Below the pieces are notes generated by a model that was not told the origin of the DNA, did no database searches, and was given only the letters and a program-made list of their open reading frames with translations. The translations under genes were made by a program, and so were the position numbers. A DNA stretch of 64,000 bases from Nocardia pneumoniae NBRC 100136 (GTDB lineage Bacteria; Actinomycetota; Actinomycetes; Mycobacteriales; Mycobacteriaceae), in assembly GCF_000308755.1 (NCBI RefSeq), contig NZ_BAGF01000045.1, forward strand, positions 62,001 through 126,000. Reading direction: 5' to 3'. Below are positions 26,747 through 37,936 of the stretch, in pieces. Each line of letters begins with the position of its first letter. The first letter of the stretch is position 1.

Positions 26747-28089
26747 GTGGCGGCGAACTCCTCGGAGACGACGATGGGAGGCTGTGCCGTAGCGCCGCGC
26801 AGCAATTCGAGATAGTCGGTGAGGACTTCCGGTATCCGGCGGCGCACGTAGCGCGTGAACGGGTCGTTGCAGGCGGCGTCCGTCGGATCGGCGCGCACGG
26901 CTTCCAGATCCGCCTGGTGTTCGGGGCGGCCGACGGCCAGCAGCCGCGCGTCGGCCGAGTCGAGCAGGACCGCGCATTCCGGCGGCAGCGCCGCCGCGAG
27001 CGCAGCCGGGGCGACCGCGTCCGCGGCCTCGTGGTCGAGCAATGCGTTCGGGATGCCGGTGACCATGGTCGCGTCCCCGCGTACGGTGTCGGCGAGCGCG
27101 GCGATCCGGTCGGCGTCGCCGCGACCGGGAAGGTCGCGCCAGGCGACGGTACGGTGCGGGCCCGGCGCAGGCGCGTCGGCGGTCAGCACCACGTCGTAGC
27201 GGTATCGGGTCAGCTCGGTATCGTCTCGCATCGGCTTGGCGTAGCACGCGACCCGCACCTGTCGGGGATGCCTGCGGGCGATCCGAGCGAAAAGCCGGGG
27301 ATCGCACAGCAGCTCTTCCTCCGCGTCGAATCGGGCGGCGGCCCGCCGAGCCAGGTCGTCGGCACTCAGGCCGGGATCGCGGGCCAGTTCCAGCCATCGA
27401 GCGAAATCCCGCGCCCCGAGGAGATTGCGGATGTCGCCGACGACGACGGTGCCGCCGGGCGCGACCGCGTCGAGTGCGTCATCGACGACGGCGGTGAGGT
27501 AACGCTCGTCCGGGAAGCACTGGGTCACGCTGTTGAGCACCACGCAGTCCGGTCGCCCGCTGGGGTCCAGTGCACGCAGTGCCGCCCCGACCTGGTCGGT
27601 GGTGAGCTCGTGCGCGGCGGCGCGCAGCACCGACACCCCTGGAAGCCGTCGAGCGCGCAGCCGTTCCACCACGGGCGCGGCCGGGTCGAGCCCAAGATAG
27701 CCTCGCGTGGACGGATACAGCCGGTGGACGAGAAGCCCACTGCCGCAGCCTATCTCGAGGACGATTTTGGGTTGCCCGCGACGGACCAGGCCGACGGCGT
27801 GGCCGATCCACTCCAGCATGTGCTCGCGCGGGAACGCCGCGCCGGTGTCGGAGGCCCGCCATCCGGACAGATCGAGATCGTCGCCGTGGCGTAGCTCCTC
27901 GGAGGAATAGACGTACTCGTACACGCGCCGCCAGTGCTCGAGGTACTCGATGAGCAGCGCCCCGGGAGCGGGCCGCACCGCGACGGCGTCGGCAGCGGGG
28001 CGCACCACGAGCGCCGCCCGCCGCCCGTCCCACCACGCCGAATCGACCCACGGGTGCCGTCCGAGCGCGGCGGCCAGCTGATCGGTCAC
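26743..28089 (-). CDS. Stand-alone methyltransferase of the A-domain-interrupting type
   Basis: The protein has 448 residues. The MT core (about 55-280) reads DLDLSGWRASDTGAAFPREHMLEW, VLEIGCGSGLLVHRLYP, VVLNSVTQCFPDERYL and VVVGDIRNL. These motifs belong to the methyltransferases inserted between core motifs a8 and a9 of NRPS adenylation domains. The first 35 residues (LGRHPWVDSAWWDGRR) resemble the A-domain segment before such an insert, and the end (DPFTRYVRRRIPEVLTDYLEL) resembles the one after it. It looks like an excised insert acting in trans. ATGA overlaps occur at both ends. Confidence 0.82.
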   Translation of the reverse strand: MTDQLAAALGRHPWVDSAWWDGRRAALVVRPAADAVAVRPAPGALLIEYLEHWRRVYEYVYSSEELRHGDDLDLSGWRASDTGAAFPREHMLEWIGHAVGLVRRGQPKIVLEIGCGSGLLVHRLYPSTRGYLGLDPAAPVVERLRARRLPGVSVLRAAAHELTTDQVGAALRALDPSGRPDCVVLNSVTQCFPDERYLTAVVDDALDAVAPGGTVVVGDIRNLLGARDFARWLELARDPGLSADDLARRAAARFDAEEELLCDPRLFARIARRHPRQVRVACYAKPMRDDTELTRYRYDVVLTADAPAPGPHRTVAWRDLPGRGDADRIAALADTVRGDATMVTGIPNALLDHEAADAVAPAALAAALPPECAVLLDSADARLLAVGRPEHQADLEAVRADPTDAACNDPFTRYVRRRIPEVLTDYLELLRGATAQPPIVVSEEFAAT

Positions 28090-29291
28090 GGCTTGCGTTC
28101 CTCCGCCACGGCCGCGAGTTCGGCCGCCGCGAACATCCGGTACACGCGTTCGGGATCGTTGGCCGCATGCGCTCGCCCTCCGTGCACGTCGCGCCAGAAA
28201 CGCTGCACGGCGCTGTCGGGCCGCAGCGCGCGGCCCCCGGAGCTTTCGAACAGCCGGTCCATGGCGGCCACCGCGCGCTCGGTGCCGCGGACCTGGTCGC
28301 GGCGCAGGCGCAATCGGTCACGCGGTCCGATGGGCCGGTCGGCCGCCGCCAGCGCGTACAGTTCGTCGATGTTGTGGGTGATCTGGCGCCAGGCGGCATC
28401 GATCTCGGTGGCGGCGAATGCGATTCGCTCCAGCGTGGCCGGGTCCTCACGGAACTCGTCACCGCGGTATCCGGTGTCCTTGCGGGCATCGCCGGGCAGT
28501 GCGGCCCGCACCCGGCCGCTCTGCTGCTCGAGATACGCCCGATAACCGCCGCGCGCCATGCCGACAATGGCCGCGGTGATGGCGCTGGTGTGCAGGCAGC
28601 CGAACGGGATCCGGTACAGCGCGCCGTCGTTGACCTGCTGACCCGGCGTTCGGCATGCGGTCACCGCGTCGGAGGCGAGCACCCGGTGTGCGGGCACGAA
28701 AACCTCGTCGACATGGATATCGTTGCTTCCGGTGCCGCGCAGGCCCATCGCCTGCCACACGTCCGAGACGAGATAGTCGGCGGCGGGCACCAGGAATGTG
28801 GCCGAATCGACCGGTTCGCCCTTGTCGAGGACCCGCGCGCCGAGCAACGCCCACCGCGCGTGGTCGCAGCCGGAAGCGAATCCCCATGTGCCGCTGAGCC
28901 GGTAGCCGCCGTCGACGGGAACGGCGGTGCCGGTCATGGCGTAAGAGGAGCAGATGGGGATGTCGGCATCCGACCCCCACACTTCGTCCTGGGCGCGACG
29001 GTCGAACAGCGCCACGTTCCAGGGCGACACACCGAGGACGGAGGCGACCCACCCGGTCGATCCGCATGCCGAGGCCAGCTCGGCGGCCGCGGTGTAGAAG
29101 ATGGCCGGGTGCGCCTCGTGCCCGCCGTAGCGCCGCGGGCGCAGCAGGCCGAAGAACCCCGTCGTGGTGATCTCTTCCAGCGACTCGATCGGAATCCGCC
29201 TGGCCTGCTCGGTGTCCTGGGCGCGCTTGCGCAGCGTCGGCAGCAGTTCGCCGACCGCGGCCAGTACCGCGGCGGTGGCGTCGTCGGTCAT
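28086..29291 (-). CDS. Acyl-CoA dehydrogenase-fold flavin-dependent monooxygenase (group D)
   Basis: The ATG at 29291 gives 401 residues. The acyl-CoA dehydrogenase fold is recognisable from FFGLLRPRRYGGHEAHPAIF, ACGSTGWVASVLGVSPW, GTWGFASGCDHARWALL and MGLRGTGSNDIHVDEVFVP. This is the HsaA/HpaB/DszC type that uses reduced flavin to hydroxylate small molecules and needs a separate flavin reductase, not seen here. It ends in an ATGA overlap with the next methyltransferase. It probably oxygenates the assembly-line product or its building block. Confidence 0.82.
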   Translation of the reverse strand: MTDDATAAVLAAVGELLPTLRKRAQDTEQARRIPIESLEEITTTGFFGLLRPRRYGGHEAHPAIFYTAAAELASACGSTGWVASVLGVSPWNVALFDRRAQDEVWGSDADIPICSSYAMTGTAVPVDGGYRLSGTWGFASGCDHARWALLGARVLDKGEPVDSATFLVPAADYLVSDVWQAMGLRGTGSNDIHVDEVFVPAHRVLASDAVTACRTPGQQVNDGALYRIPFGCLHTSAITAAIVGMARGGYRAYLEQQSGRVRAALPGDARKDTGYRGDEFREDPATLERIAFAATEIDAAWRQITHNIDELYALAAADRPIGPRDRLRLRRDQVRGTERAVAAMDRLFESSGGRALRPDSAVQRFWRDVHGGRAHAANDPERVYRMFAAAELAAVAEERKP

Positions 29292-29379
29292 TGCGTTGTC
29301 CTCCCTAGCGGGTCGGGTGATCAGGCATGTCCGGTGGGCCGTCTCGTCCGTTCCGTGCGACACCGGATACGGCGATCGG

Positions 29380-30102
29380 TCAGCGGGTGAAGCGCAGCAG
29401 CCCGGTCGCCGGGTCCGCGTCGGCCAGCCGCAGACCGGCCGTGCGCGCCTCGGCGGTGAGGCGGTCGGCGTCGGCGGGCCATACGTGGTGCTCGGTCCGC
29501 ACCTCCTGCACCAGTTGGTCGCCGTCGTAGCTGCGGTAGGTCATCCGCCAGACGAGAGACTCCGCGTCCACCGGGTCGGCTCGGCTCCAGCCCTCGTACC
29601 GCAAGTCACCCGCCCTGGCGGTGGTGTACCGGCGTTCCGCCGACGGCTCGACGCGCCCGGGTCGCTGCACTTCCACCACGGCGTCGGCTCCTGGGGCGAG
29701 CGAGTCCGCGATGGCATTCCATACCCGGGTGCGGGTAGCGGGGTCGAAGTGCCCGATCACCCCGAGAGCGATCACCGCCGCGCATCCCGTGGGCAGTCGT
29801 GTATCGAGGAATCCGCGCGGCAGCACGGTGATTCGCGCGCGGAGATCTTTGCGGGCGGCCAGTCGCGACAGCAGCACCGCGCGCATCGCCGCGGCCGGTT
29901 CCACGGCCACGATCCGCGCGTCGGGCAACGCGTCGGCGACCAGCATCGTGGACAATCCGGTGCCAGCCCCGATATCGGCGACCGGTCCGGCGATGGTGTC
30001 CACCTCGGCCAGCATTCTCGCCAGCACGGGTTCCACGCCGGCCACGTAGGGTGTGGCCATGAGGTCGTAGAACTCCGCGGCGGCGGCATAGTCGTCGGTC
30101 AC
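29380..30102 (-). CDS. Class I SAM-dependent methyltransferase
   Basis: The protein has 240 residues from a GTG that overlaps the synthetase stop as GTGA. SAM-binding VADIGAGTGLSTMLVAD and acidic loop IVAVEPAAAMRAVL are clear, followed by VIALGVIGHFDPATR. It belongs to the UbiE/Tam-like small methyltransferases. It is translationally coupled to the PKS/NRPS, which argues for tailoring of its product. Confidence 0.82.
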   Translation of the reverse strand: MTDDYAAAAEFYDLMATPYVAGVEPVLARMLAEVDTIAGPVADIGAGTGLSTMLVADALPDARIVAVEPAAAMRAVLLSRLAARKDLRARITVLPRGFLDTRLPTGCAAVIALGVIGHFDPATRTRVWNAIADSLAPGADAVVEVQRPGRVEPSAERRYTTARAGDLRYEGWSRADPVDAESLVWRMTYRSYDGDQLVQEVRTEHHVWPADADRLTAEARTAGLRLADADPATGLLRFTR

Positions 30103-33100
30103 GGCTGCTCCGAATCGCCCAGGCTCGCGAGCAGTTCCGACACCATGTGGGCCACCGTCAGGACGGCAGGCGGTCGCAGCAGCGCATAGTGGTGTGCCGC
30201 GACCGGCCGGGTGTCGATGACGACGCCGGTGTGCGCCGCCCACCCGAGGTCCTCCAGATCGGAGCAATCGTCGACGCCCATGCCGACCCCGGAATTGTGC
30301 GGTGCGGGCAGATCGGCGCGCACCAGGAGCATCTCGATTCCGTCGCCGTCGAGATGACCGGTGTGATGTGCGCCGAGCGCGCGCAGATGACGCCGGAATA
30401 TGTCTTCCCTGGCCTGCTGGTCGGCCCGGTCGCCGCGCTCTACGAGGCCGGCGGCGGCCAGCCTGCGCCGGATCTCGGCTCGCTGCTGTTCGTCCGGATG
30501 CCGATCGAAATCGGCGCTCAGCGTGCCGGTTTCCAGGTCGAGATCCAGGAAGGCGGCCAGCGAGCCGAGGTAGCGCGTCCAGAATTCGCGGCCGTCGACA
30601 TGATGGATGCGATCGGCGATATTCGAGTCGAGCATCACCAGCGCCTCCACGGTGTCACCGGCCGCGCGCAGCCGTCGTGCCAGCTCGTGGGCGATGATCC
30701 CGCCCATCGACCAGCCGCCGATCCGGTAGGGGCCGGTCGGCTGGTGAGCGCGCACGACCCCCTCGTACACCCGTGCCAGATCGGCGATCGTTTCCGGTCC
30801 GGGAGCACCGGCCAGTTGCGGGTCCTGGATTCCGATGACCGGTGCGCGGGTGTCGAGACCGCGCGCCAGATCGACATAACAGAGCACGTCGCCGCCGGTG
30901 GGGTGGATGAGGAACAGCGGCCGTCCGACGCCGTCGCGCAGCGGCACCAGACAGTCACCCGGCGCCGACGGCTCCGCGGCTTCGCGCCGCGCGGCCGCGG
31001 CGACCGCGGCCAGCGTGGGATCGGCGAGGAATTCCCGTGGTGTCAAGGCCAATCCGAGCTCGGTACGCAGGCGGTTGAGCATCCGGATGGCGAGTACCGA
31101 GTCACCTCCGATGGTGAAGAAGTCGGTGCCGCGGTCGAGGTCACCGGGGACGTCCACCATCTGCTGCCACAGTCCGGCGACGGCGCGCTCGGCATCGGTG
31201 GCGGGCGGTCCGCCTACCACCGCAGGTACCGGTGCGGCGACGAGGGAGGCGGGTCGCTCGGCATCGGGTACCTCGAGCGGCGCCGTCCAGGTGCCGGGCC
31301 GGTCGACGAGCGCGGTGATCGTGTCGCACACCTGCGCGAACAGCGTGTCGAGCACGCCAGGGGGGAACAGTTCCGCGACCGCGTCCAGGTTCACCACCAC
31401 CGAGTCGTCCCAGTCCCACTGGAACACCTGCATGTCCAAAGCCACTTGCGGCGTGCGTACACGCTGGTAGAAATCCCGGACGACGACCGCGTCGGGGGTG
31501 CCGCCCGGCGGATTGAGCCCGAGGGTGCTGTGGAAGACGACGGGCGCCTGGGGTGCGGTGTCGCGCCTGCGCCGCGCCAGTTCCCGCAACACCTCGACGC
31601 CGGTGACCTGTCCGTGGTCGAGCATGGTGGCGATGGCCTCCTGCACGGTCCGGGCGGCGGTCAGGAACGTCGGTCGCGCGGGCAGGGCGATGTCGAGCAG
31701 CACGGTCCCCGCGTAGGGGCCGATGGCGTGATCGAGATCGCGCGGAAGGTGCAGGCGGTTGAGATAGAGCACGTTCAGCAGGAAGCGGCGGTGCCCGGCC
31801 ATCCGGGCCAGCGCCGACGCCCAGCAGGTGGCGAACACCGTGGTGGGTGTGATGTTGTACTCTGCGCAGCGGTCGCGCAGGACCGCCATGCGCTGGCCGG
31901 ATACTCGGAATTCCCGTCGTTCCAGCGCTTCCGGACGTGCCTGATCGAACGGCACCGCCAGAGGTAACGCGGGAGCGGGCGGGAGATCGTCGATGCGTTC
32001 CCACCACCAGTCGCGCTGTGCCCGCCATTCCGGTTCGCCGCGCTGGCGCGAGATTGTTTCCACGTAGTCGCCGAAATGCGCGGTGAGCGCGGGCAGCACC
32101 GTATTGGGTTCGTCCAGGTAGGTGAACAGCTCGGTGAACATCAGCTGCACCGACCACCCGTCGGCCACGAGCAGGCTGCAGACGATGTGCAAGCTCAGTT
32201 CGTCGCCGGGAAGCCGGACGGCGGTGACCGCGAACGGCCACGGATCCAGCCGCGGGCCGATGCGCTGCGCCTCGGCGCGGATGGCGGCCAGCCGCCGGTC
32301 GATCTCACCGCCACTGGCCCCCCTCAGGTCGAGGTGGACGATCGGGAGCGCACCCAGTCGCGGATCGTCGAGGGGCAGTACCTGCTGCGTGCCGTCCGGA
32401 AGGAAGACCGCCCGCAGCATGGGCTGGCGTTCCACCTGCCGACGCACCGCCGCATCCAGGACGGTCGGATCGATCCCGGCGAGCCGGAAATCGACATAGT
32501 TGTGCGCCGAGTCGTAGCTGAGGGCGTACCCGTGCTGCTGCCCGACCCAATAGGCCTCTTGCAGCGGAGTGAGCGGGAACGCTGCGGCCGGGTCGGCCTG
32601 CCGCGCCAGCTCGACAGCCGTCGCCGAGGTACCGGAACGGCGTTCGGCGATCAGCGCGACGAGGTCGGCGAACGACAGATCCCCGACCAGCTCCGCCACG
32701 GGCACCGCGACACCGAGTCGCGTGCGAACCATGGTGGCCATGCGCACCGCCAGAACCGAGTCCCCGCCCAGACCCACGAACGTGGAGTGGGATTGCACGG
32801 CAGCGATGTCCAGGCCGAGGACCTGCGCCCAGATCTCGGAGACAGCGGCGGCCACGTCCTCGTCGCGATCCGCTTGGCGCACACCGGAATCCGGTGCGGT
32901 CCACGCCTTCGGATCACCGGCGAGGCGGCGCAGCCACTCCACATACGAGGCGAACGCGGTGTCCGCGGCCGCCGGATCGAGGACGGTCTCGAGGACGTCC
33001 CACTGGAGTTGCACTCCCCCGGCGTGGACGAACGCCTGATGGTCGAGCCACACCTGGGGTGTCTGGCTCACGCCGTGCACGATTCTGCCCGCCCACTCCA

Positions 33101-36100
33101 GATCCGGGGCGCCGCCTACCAGTTGAGCCACATCGAGGGCGCTGGTGAACACCACCGGCAGCAGGCGGCGCTGCCCGGTGCGGGAGGACAGTTCGGCGAG
33201 CAGATCCAGCGCCGAATACTCGCGGTGATCGATGTCGTCGAAGAGTCGCCGCTGTGTGCGGACGACCCGCTCTCGGAAGGATCCACCGGCGGTGCGATCG
33301 ACTTCGTGGGCCAGGAGCGTGGTGAAATCACCCACCGCGCCGTCGATTCCTGGCAGCGCCACCGGCCGGTCGACCAGGGTCAGCGACAGGGTGAACCGCT
33401 CGTCACCGGACCAGGCGGCGAGCACGTCCGAGTACGCGGTGAGCAGCACCGCGGACGGCGTGACGCCGTGCTCTGCCGCCAGCCGCCGCAGCCCATCCCA
33501 TTCCTGTGGTGCGAGCCGGGCCTCCCGGCGGCCGAACCACGGCTGCGCCTGCGTGCGGGTGTGGGTCGGGAGGTCGGGCGCCGCGGGCAGGCTGTCCATC
33601 CGCTGCCGCCAGTAGTCGATCGCGCGACTGCGGTCCGCGGACTCCGCGCGGGTCTCGGTATATGCCACGTAGTCGGCGAACCGCGTCGGCAGCGGCGGCA
33701 ACACCGCGGCCGGATCGGTGTAGAGCAGACGCAGATCTCGGTCGAGAACGAGGAAACTTCCCGCATCGCAGACCAGCGCATCGATGCCGATGAACAACCG
33801 GGTGGTGGTGTCGTCCAGCAGCGCGGCCCGCACGTCGAACAACGGCCAGCGGTCCGGGCGGTGCACCCGATGCGACAGCCGCCGCCGCAGGTCCGACAGC
33901 GTGTCCTCACGTGCGGCGCCGGCGGAGCCGGTGAGGTCGTGGCGGCGAATCCGGAACTCCGGCACCTGGGCGAGGATCCGATTACGCCCGTCCTCGGTGA
34001 TGACCGCGCGCAGCATCTCGTGCCGCCGGATCACCTGGTTCCACGCCTGCTCGTAACGATCCAGATCCAGCTTGTCGCAGTCGTATTCGAGGTAGATGTG
34101 GCAGGACACGTCACTCAACCCGAATGCGCCCGACCGGCCGACCCAATATGCGTGCTGCACCCGGGTCAGCGGGAACGTGGCGTCGACGACCGCACCATCG
34201 TCCGGACGTTCGATGGCGGTGGCAGACGGTTCGGGTGAATCCGGCGCGGCCGCGGCGGGCGACGCCGGTCGGCGACCTCGCAGCAGCGCGGAGAAGGCGG
34301 CCACGGTCGGGTGCGTGAGTAGCTCCCGCATGCGGATATCGGTGTGTTGACCTTCGTTGAGGATGTCCAGCATTCGGGTCGCCAGCATGGAGGTTCCACC
34401 GAGTGCGAAGAAGTCCGCCTCGGCGTCGGCTATCCGCTCGCCCAGCAACTCTTCCCAGAGCGCGGCGACCTGCTCCTCCTCCGCACTCGCGAGCGTGCGC
34501 GATGCGGACGGTTCCACGGCGGCGGCCGTTGCCTCGGACGCGCTCTTCGCGCTCACCGGAGCAGGTGCGGCCGGTGACGTCGCCGGTAGCGGGCTGCCGT
34601 TCCGCGTCGGCGATTCGGTCCGATGGTTCGTCTCCGTCGCCGCCGACCGGCCGTCGGGCATCACCGGCTCACGGGTGGGCATCACCGCCGACAGTCCGAG
34701 GGCCGCTGGGGCCTGCGCCTCGGATCGTGCGAGCACCGTCGCCGGAGCTTCGAGTCGAATGCCCGCGCCATTCGGTGCGGGAGGCGCTGCGGACCGGGTA
34801 CGGGGCGCGGTCGGTGCCGTCTGCGTTCCAGTGGGCGGGTCGATCCACAGACTCCGGCGTTGAAAGGGGTAGGCGGGCAGACGAGTGCGGCGGCGGCGAC
34901 GATGCATGGCCTCGACGTCCACGGCCGCGCCGCTACACCACAGGTGACCGACCGCGGTCAGCAGCGCGGCGCGATCCGGGGCCGAATCACGGGTCTGCTC
35001 TTCGGGTTCCGCGAGCGTGCTCAGCGCCGCGGTCAGATTGGCCGGGGCGTTGCGTCGTGCGAGCGCGGCCAGCGAGCTGCCCGGTCCGACCTGCATGAGA
35101 GTTGTCGGAGCCGCGGCAGTCGCGGCTTGCAGCGCGGCCGCGAACAACACCGGTTCCCGTAGATGCCGCGCCCAATGCTCGGCGTCCAGCGATCGGATCA
35201 GTCGACCGGTGCGGGTGCTGTAGAGCGGCAGCGTGGCCGGAGCGGACGGTACGTTTTCGGCCGCGGTGCGCAGCGGCTCGACCGCCGCGGCCACGGCGGG
35301 AGAATGCAGTGCGGCGTTGATACGCAGCCTCCGGGCGCGGATCGCGGCTCGATCGAGGGCGGCCGACAGCGCCTCGATGGCGTCGACCGGTCCCGACACC
35401 ACACAGGCGTCCGGGCCGTTGACGGCGGCGAGCGCGATCTCGGGGTAGCGGCCCACAGCGGCGCGCGCGTCCTCCTCGCCGAGCGCGACCGCCAGCATCG
35501 CGCCGGGCGCGGCATCCGCCAGTGCGCTGGACCGGACCGCCACCAACCGGGCGGCGTCCGGCAGGCTCAGCACTCCCGCGACGACGGCGGCGGCGTATTC
35601 GCCCAAACTGTGGCCGATGACGCCGTCGGGCTCGATGCCATAGTGACGCAGGATCACCGCGGTGGCGAGCGACACCGCGAACAGAGCTGGCTGTCCGTAG
35701 CGCACGCCGTCGACGTCGTGCCGGGCAGCGCGGCCGCTCACGATCTCGCGAATGTCGTAGTCCAGCAACGGCAGCATCGCTTCGGCGCATTCATCGATAT
35801 GCGCGGCGAACACGGGCTCGTCGCGGTAGAGCCCGGCCCCCATACCCGAATACTGCGCACCGGCACCTGGAAACGCGAAGACGATGTCCGGTCGCTTGGA
35901 CGGTAACGGCCCGGCGGCAATGGGCCGCGGATTCGGATCGTCGCCCGACAGCAGGGCCGTGGCACGCCACCCGGTCTCCGGATGTCTCCCGCGCGACACG
36001 GTGTAGGCGTAGTCGGCTCTGGTTTCGGCCGTCCCATCGGTGTCGGCCCGCGCGATTTGCTCCTGGCATCCGGCTTCCGTGACCGCCGAGACCAAGAGCA

Positions 36101-37442
36101 GTTGCGCGCGCGGGTCGGGGTCGCTGGAGCCGCTGTGCACGGGGGCTTGTTCGAGCACCACGTGACAATTGACGCCGCCGATGCCGAACGAGCTCACCCC
36201 GGCGATCCGGGTGCCATCGCGTTCGGGCCAGTCCCGGGTGTGCTCGACGGCTTCGAACAGCCCACGATGGCGTTCCAGGTCAGGATGGGCCGGAACCGCG
36301 TGCAACGTCGCCGGAATACGCCGATGCGCGAGGGCGAGGGCGGTTTTGATCAGTGACGCGATGCCTGCCGCACTGTTGGTGTGGCCGATATTGCTCTTGA
36401 CCGACCCCAGCGCGATCGGCTGCGGCGCCGTTCGGCCGGTGAACACCGCGGCCAGCGCCGACAGCTCGATCTGATCGCCCAGCGCGGTCGCCGTGCCGTG
36501 TGCCTCGATCAGGTCGACCGCGTCGATCCCGACATCGGCGACCGCGAGCGCCTCGGCGATGGCCCTCGCCTGTCCGGCCGCCGACGGAGCGGTGAATCCG
36601 GCCTTGCCGCCGCCATCGTGGTTCACCGCGCTGCCGCGCACGATCGCGTAGATCGGGTCGCCGTCGGCGAGGGCGTCCGCGAGCCGCCGCAGCACCACCA
36701 TGCCCACGCCCTGACTGTGCACCATGCCGGTACCGCCCGCTCCGAACGCCCGGGTGTGGCCGTCGGCGGAGAAGACCGCGTCCGGAACATGCAGGTAACC
36801 GCGTCCCTGGGGGACGATCAGCGACGCGCCGCCCGCCAGGGCGGCGTCGCATTCCTCCGACAACAGCGCCTGCGTGGCGAGGTGCACCGCGACCAGCGAG
36901 GTCGCGCAGGTGGCCTGCACCGCCACAGCGGGACCGGTGAGGTCGAGCCGGTAGGCGATCTGCTGGGGAAAATAGTCCGTCAGCGTGCCCGTCTCCGCCT
37001 GCAGCCGCCCGATCGGATCTCGTTCGGCGTTCAGGCGATAGGCGGCGAGGTTGTGCTCCAGATAGTCACTGCGCGAGGCCCCGGTGAAAACGCCGACGGC
37101 GCCGAGGCCAGCGCCGACACGGTATCCCGCGTCGCCGAGCGCGTCCCACGAGCATTCCAGCAGCAGCCGCAACTGCGGATCCATCAGTTCGGCGTCGCGC
37201 GCGAGAATCCCGAAATGCTCTGGCTCGAAACGATCCTGCCCGTCGATCACCGCACCGACCGGCACGTAGTTGCGGTGCGCGCGCAATTCGGCGGACACGC
37301 CGCGCGCGGCGAGCTCCGCGTCGTCGAACCGGGTGAGGCCTTCCCGGCCCGAGGCGAGGAGATCCCAGTACGAGGCCAGGTCGGGTGCGCCGGGAAAACG
37401 GCAGGCCATGCCGATGATGGCGACGGCGTTGTCGTCGTTCAC
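30099..37442 (-). CDS. Hybrid PKS-NRPS: KS-AT-ACP-Cy-PCP-Cy-PCP-TE
   Basis: The protein has 2447 residues from GTG 37442 (GGAG nine bases upstream). KS has Cys179 (QATCATS), His315 (EAHGT) and His354 (NIGHT). AT has GHSLGEY (Ser612) and an atypical AALHSP where HAFH or YASH would report malonyl or methylmalonyl. The ACP serine is 1018. Cy2 has D1221-D1226-S1229 (DALVCDAGS), and its PCP serine is 1562. The next Cy carries S1756-D1761-S1764, with the first Asp replaced. Its PCP serine is 2115. The TE has GWSMGG (Ser2245). There is no A, KR or DH domain, so cysteine must be loaded by NRPS1. The architecture recalls yersiniabactin HMWP1. Confidence 0.9.
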   Translation of the reverse strand: MNDDNAVAIIGMACRFPGAPDLASYWDLLASGREGLTRFDDAELAARGVSAELRAHRNYVPVGAVIDGQDRFEPEHFGILARDAELMDPQLRLLLECSWDALGDAGYRVGAGLGAVGVFTGASRSDYLEHNLAAYRLNAERDPIGRLQAETGTLTDYFPQQIAYRLDLTGPAVAVQATCATSLVAVHLATQALLSEECDAALAGGASLIVPQGRGYLHVPDAVFSADGHTRAFGAGGTGMVHSQGVGMVVLRRLADALADGDPIYAIVRGSAVNHDGGGKAGFTAPSAAGQARAIAEALAVADVGIDAVDLIEAHGTATALGDQIELSALAAVFTGRTAPQPIALGSVKSNIGHTNSAAGIASLIKTALALAHRRIPATLHAVPAHPDLERHRGLFEAVEHTRDWPERDGTRIAGVSSFGIGGVNCHVVLEQAPVHSGSSDPDPRAQLLLVSAVTEAGCQEQIARADTDGTAETRADYAYTVSRGRHPETGWRATALLSGDDPNPRPIAAGPLPSKRPDIVFAFPGAGAQYSGMGAGLYRDEPVFAAHIDECAEAMLPLLDYDIREIVSGRAARHDVDGVRYGQPALFAVSLATAVILRHYGIEPDGVIGHSLGEYAAAVVAGVLSLPDAARLVAVRSSALADAAPGAMLAVALGEEDARAAVGRYPEIALAAVNGPDACVVSGPVDAIEALSAALDRAAIRARRLRINAALHSPAVAAAVEPLRTAAENVPSAPATLPLYSTRTGRLIRSLDAEHWARHLREPVLFAAALQAATAAAPTTLMQVGPGSSLAALARRNAPANLTAALSTLAEPEEQTRDSAPDRAALLTAVGHLWCSGAAVDVEAMHRRRRRTRLPAYPFQRRSLWIDPPTGTQTAPTAPRTRSAAPPAPNGAGIRLEAPATVLARSEAQAPAALGLSAVMPTREPVMPDGRSAATETNHRTESPTRNGSPLPATSPAAPAPVSAKSASEATAAAVEPSASRTLASAEEEQVAALWEELLGERIADAEADFFALGGTSMLATRMLDILNEGQHTDIRMRELLTHPTVAAFSALLRGRRPASPAAAAPDSPEPSATAIERPDDGAVVDATFPLTRVQHAYWVGRSGAFGLSDVSCHIYLEYDCDKLDLDRYEQAWNQVIRRHEMLRAVITEDGRNRILAQVPEFRIRRHDLTGSAGAAREDTLSDLRRRLSHRVHRPDRWPLFDVRAALLDDTTTRLFIGIDALVCDAGSFLVLDRDLRLLYTDPAAVLPPLPTRFADYVAYTETRAESADRSRAIDYWRQRMDSLPAAPDLPTHTRTQAQPWFGRREARLAPQEWDGLRRLAAEHGVTPSAVLLTAYSDVLAAWSGDERFTLSLTLVDRPVALPGIDGAVGDFTTLLAHEVDRTAGGSFRERVVRTQRRLFDDIDHREYSALDLLAELSSRTGQRRLLPVVFTSALDVAQLVGGAPDLEWAGRIVHGVSQTPQVWLDHQAFVHAGGVQLQWDVLETVLDPAAADTAFASYVEWLRRLAGDPKAWTAPDSGVRQADRDEDVAAAVSEIWAQVLGLDIAAVQSHSTFVGLGGDSVLAVRMATMVRTRLGVAVPVAELVGDLSFADLVALIAERRSGTSATAVELARQADPAAAFPLTPLQEAYWVGQQHGYALSYDSAHNYVDFRLAGIDPTVLDAAVRRQVERQPMLRAVFLPDGTQQVLPLDDPRLGALPIVHLDLRGASGGEIDRRLAAIRAEAQRIGPRLDPWPFAVTAVRLPGDELSLHIVCSLLVADGWSVQLMFTELFTYLDEPNTVLPALTAHFGDYVETISRQRGEPEWRAQRDWWWERIDDLPPAPALPLAVPFDQARPEALERREFRVSGQRMAVLRDRCAEYNITPTTVFATCWASALARMAGHRRFLLNVLYLNRLHLPRDLDHAIGPYAGTVLLDIALPARPTFLTAARTVQEAIATMLDHGQVTGVEVLRELARRRRDTAPQAPVVFHSTLGLNPPGGTPDAVVVRDFYQRVRTPQVALDMQVFQWDWDDSVVVNLDAVAELFPPGVLDTLFAQVCDTITALVDRPGTWTAPLEVPDAERPASLVAAPVPAVVGGPPATDAERAVAGLWQQMVDVPGDLDRGTDFFTIGGDSVLAIRMLNRLRTELGLALTPREFLADPTLAAVAAAARREAAEPSAPGDCLVPLRDGVGRPLFLIHPTGGDVLCYVDLARGLDTRAPVIGIQDPQLAGAPGPETIADLARVYEGVVRAHQPTGPYRIGGWSMGGIIAHELARRLRAAGDTVEALVMLDSNIADRIHHVDGREFWTRYLGSLAAFLDLDLETGTLSADFDRHPDEQQRAEIRRRLAAAGLVERGDRADQQAREDIFRRHLRALGAHHTGHLDGDGIEMLLVRADLPAPHNSGVGMGVDDCSDLEDLGWAAHTGVVIDTRPVAAHHYALLRPPAVLTVAHMVSELLASLGDSEQP

Positions 37443-37936
37443 GATTCGATCTCCATTTCCGAGTCCACCGCCAGTTGTCCGCGCATCATCGCCAGCACCG
37501 GGCACGAGGCCTCGACGAGCCGATGCAGCTCCCGATACCGGGCCGGTGTGTCGGGGCCACCGACCCGAGCCCGGATGTGCACGCGCCCAGGCTGTGCCGG
37601 ATCCGTGAGCCCGAAGACAGGACCGAGATCCACGTCGGCGGTGACGTCCACCGACAGCGAGTGGATGGCGATACCCAGCCGTGCCGCGTGAAACCGGTAG
37701 GTGACCGCCTGACAGCTGCCCAGCGCGGCCAAGGCCATTCCGATCGGGTCGGGACCGGCGTCACCGCCGCCTGCCGCCACGGGTTCGTCGACCACGAGGC
37801 TGCGGCGGCCGATGCGCACCCGCATCTCGGTCGGGGTGCCCGAGCGGTGTTCGGTATGGACGGTGAAACGCTGTCTGCGGTCGGCCGCGCGGCCGGAAGC
37901 GGCACGCAGCCGGAACACGGTGTCAGCGAACGACAT
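37439..37936 (-). CDS. OsmC-family protein inside the biosynthetic operon
   Basis: The 165-residue protein from ATG 37936 overlaps the NRPS1 end by 14 bases and the hybrid PKS start by four. OsmC/Ohr features are the conserved cysteines in [13 protein letters not shown] and [12 protein letters not shown], with the alternate strands [13 protein letters not shown] and VHIRARVGG. Family members reduce organic hydroperoxides with a Cys pair. Its coupling on both sides to megasynthase genes suggests a specific role, for instance protecting thiols or acting on a thioester, but this is inferred. Confidence 0.85.
   Translation of the reverse strand: MSFADTVFRLRAASGRAADRRQRFTVHTEHRSGTPTEMRVRIGRRSLVVDEPVAAGGGDAGPDPIGMALAALGSCQAVTYRFHAARLGIAIHSLSVDVTADVDLGPVFGLTDPAQPGRVHIRARVGGPDTPARYRELHRLVEASCPVLAMMRGQLAVDSEMEIES

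Noticed and set aside
32076-34238. 720-codon plus-strand frame opposite the hybrid synthetase
   Set aside because: It lies wholly within PKS/NRPS domains on the other strand and has no independent features.
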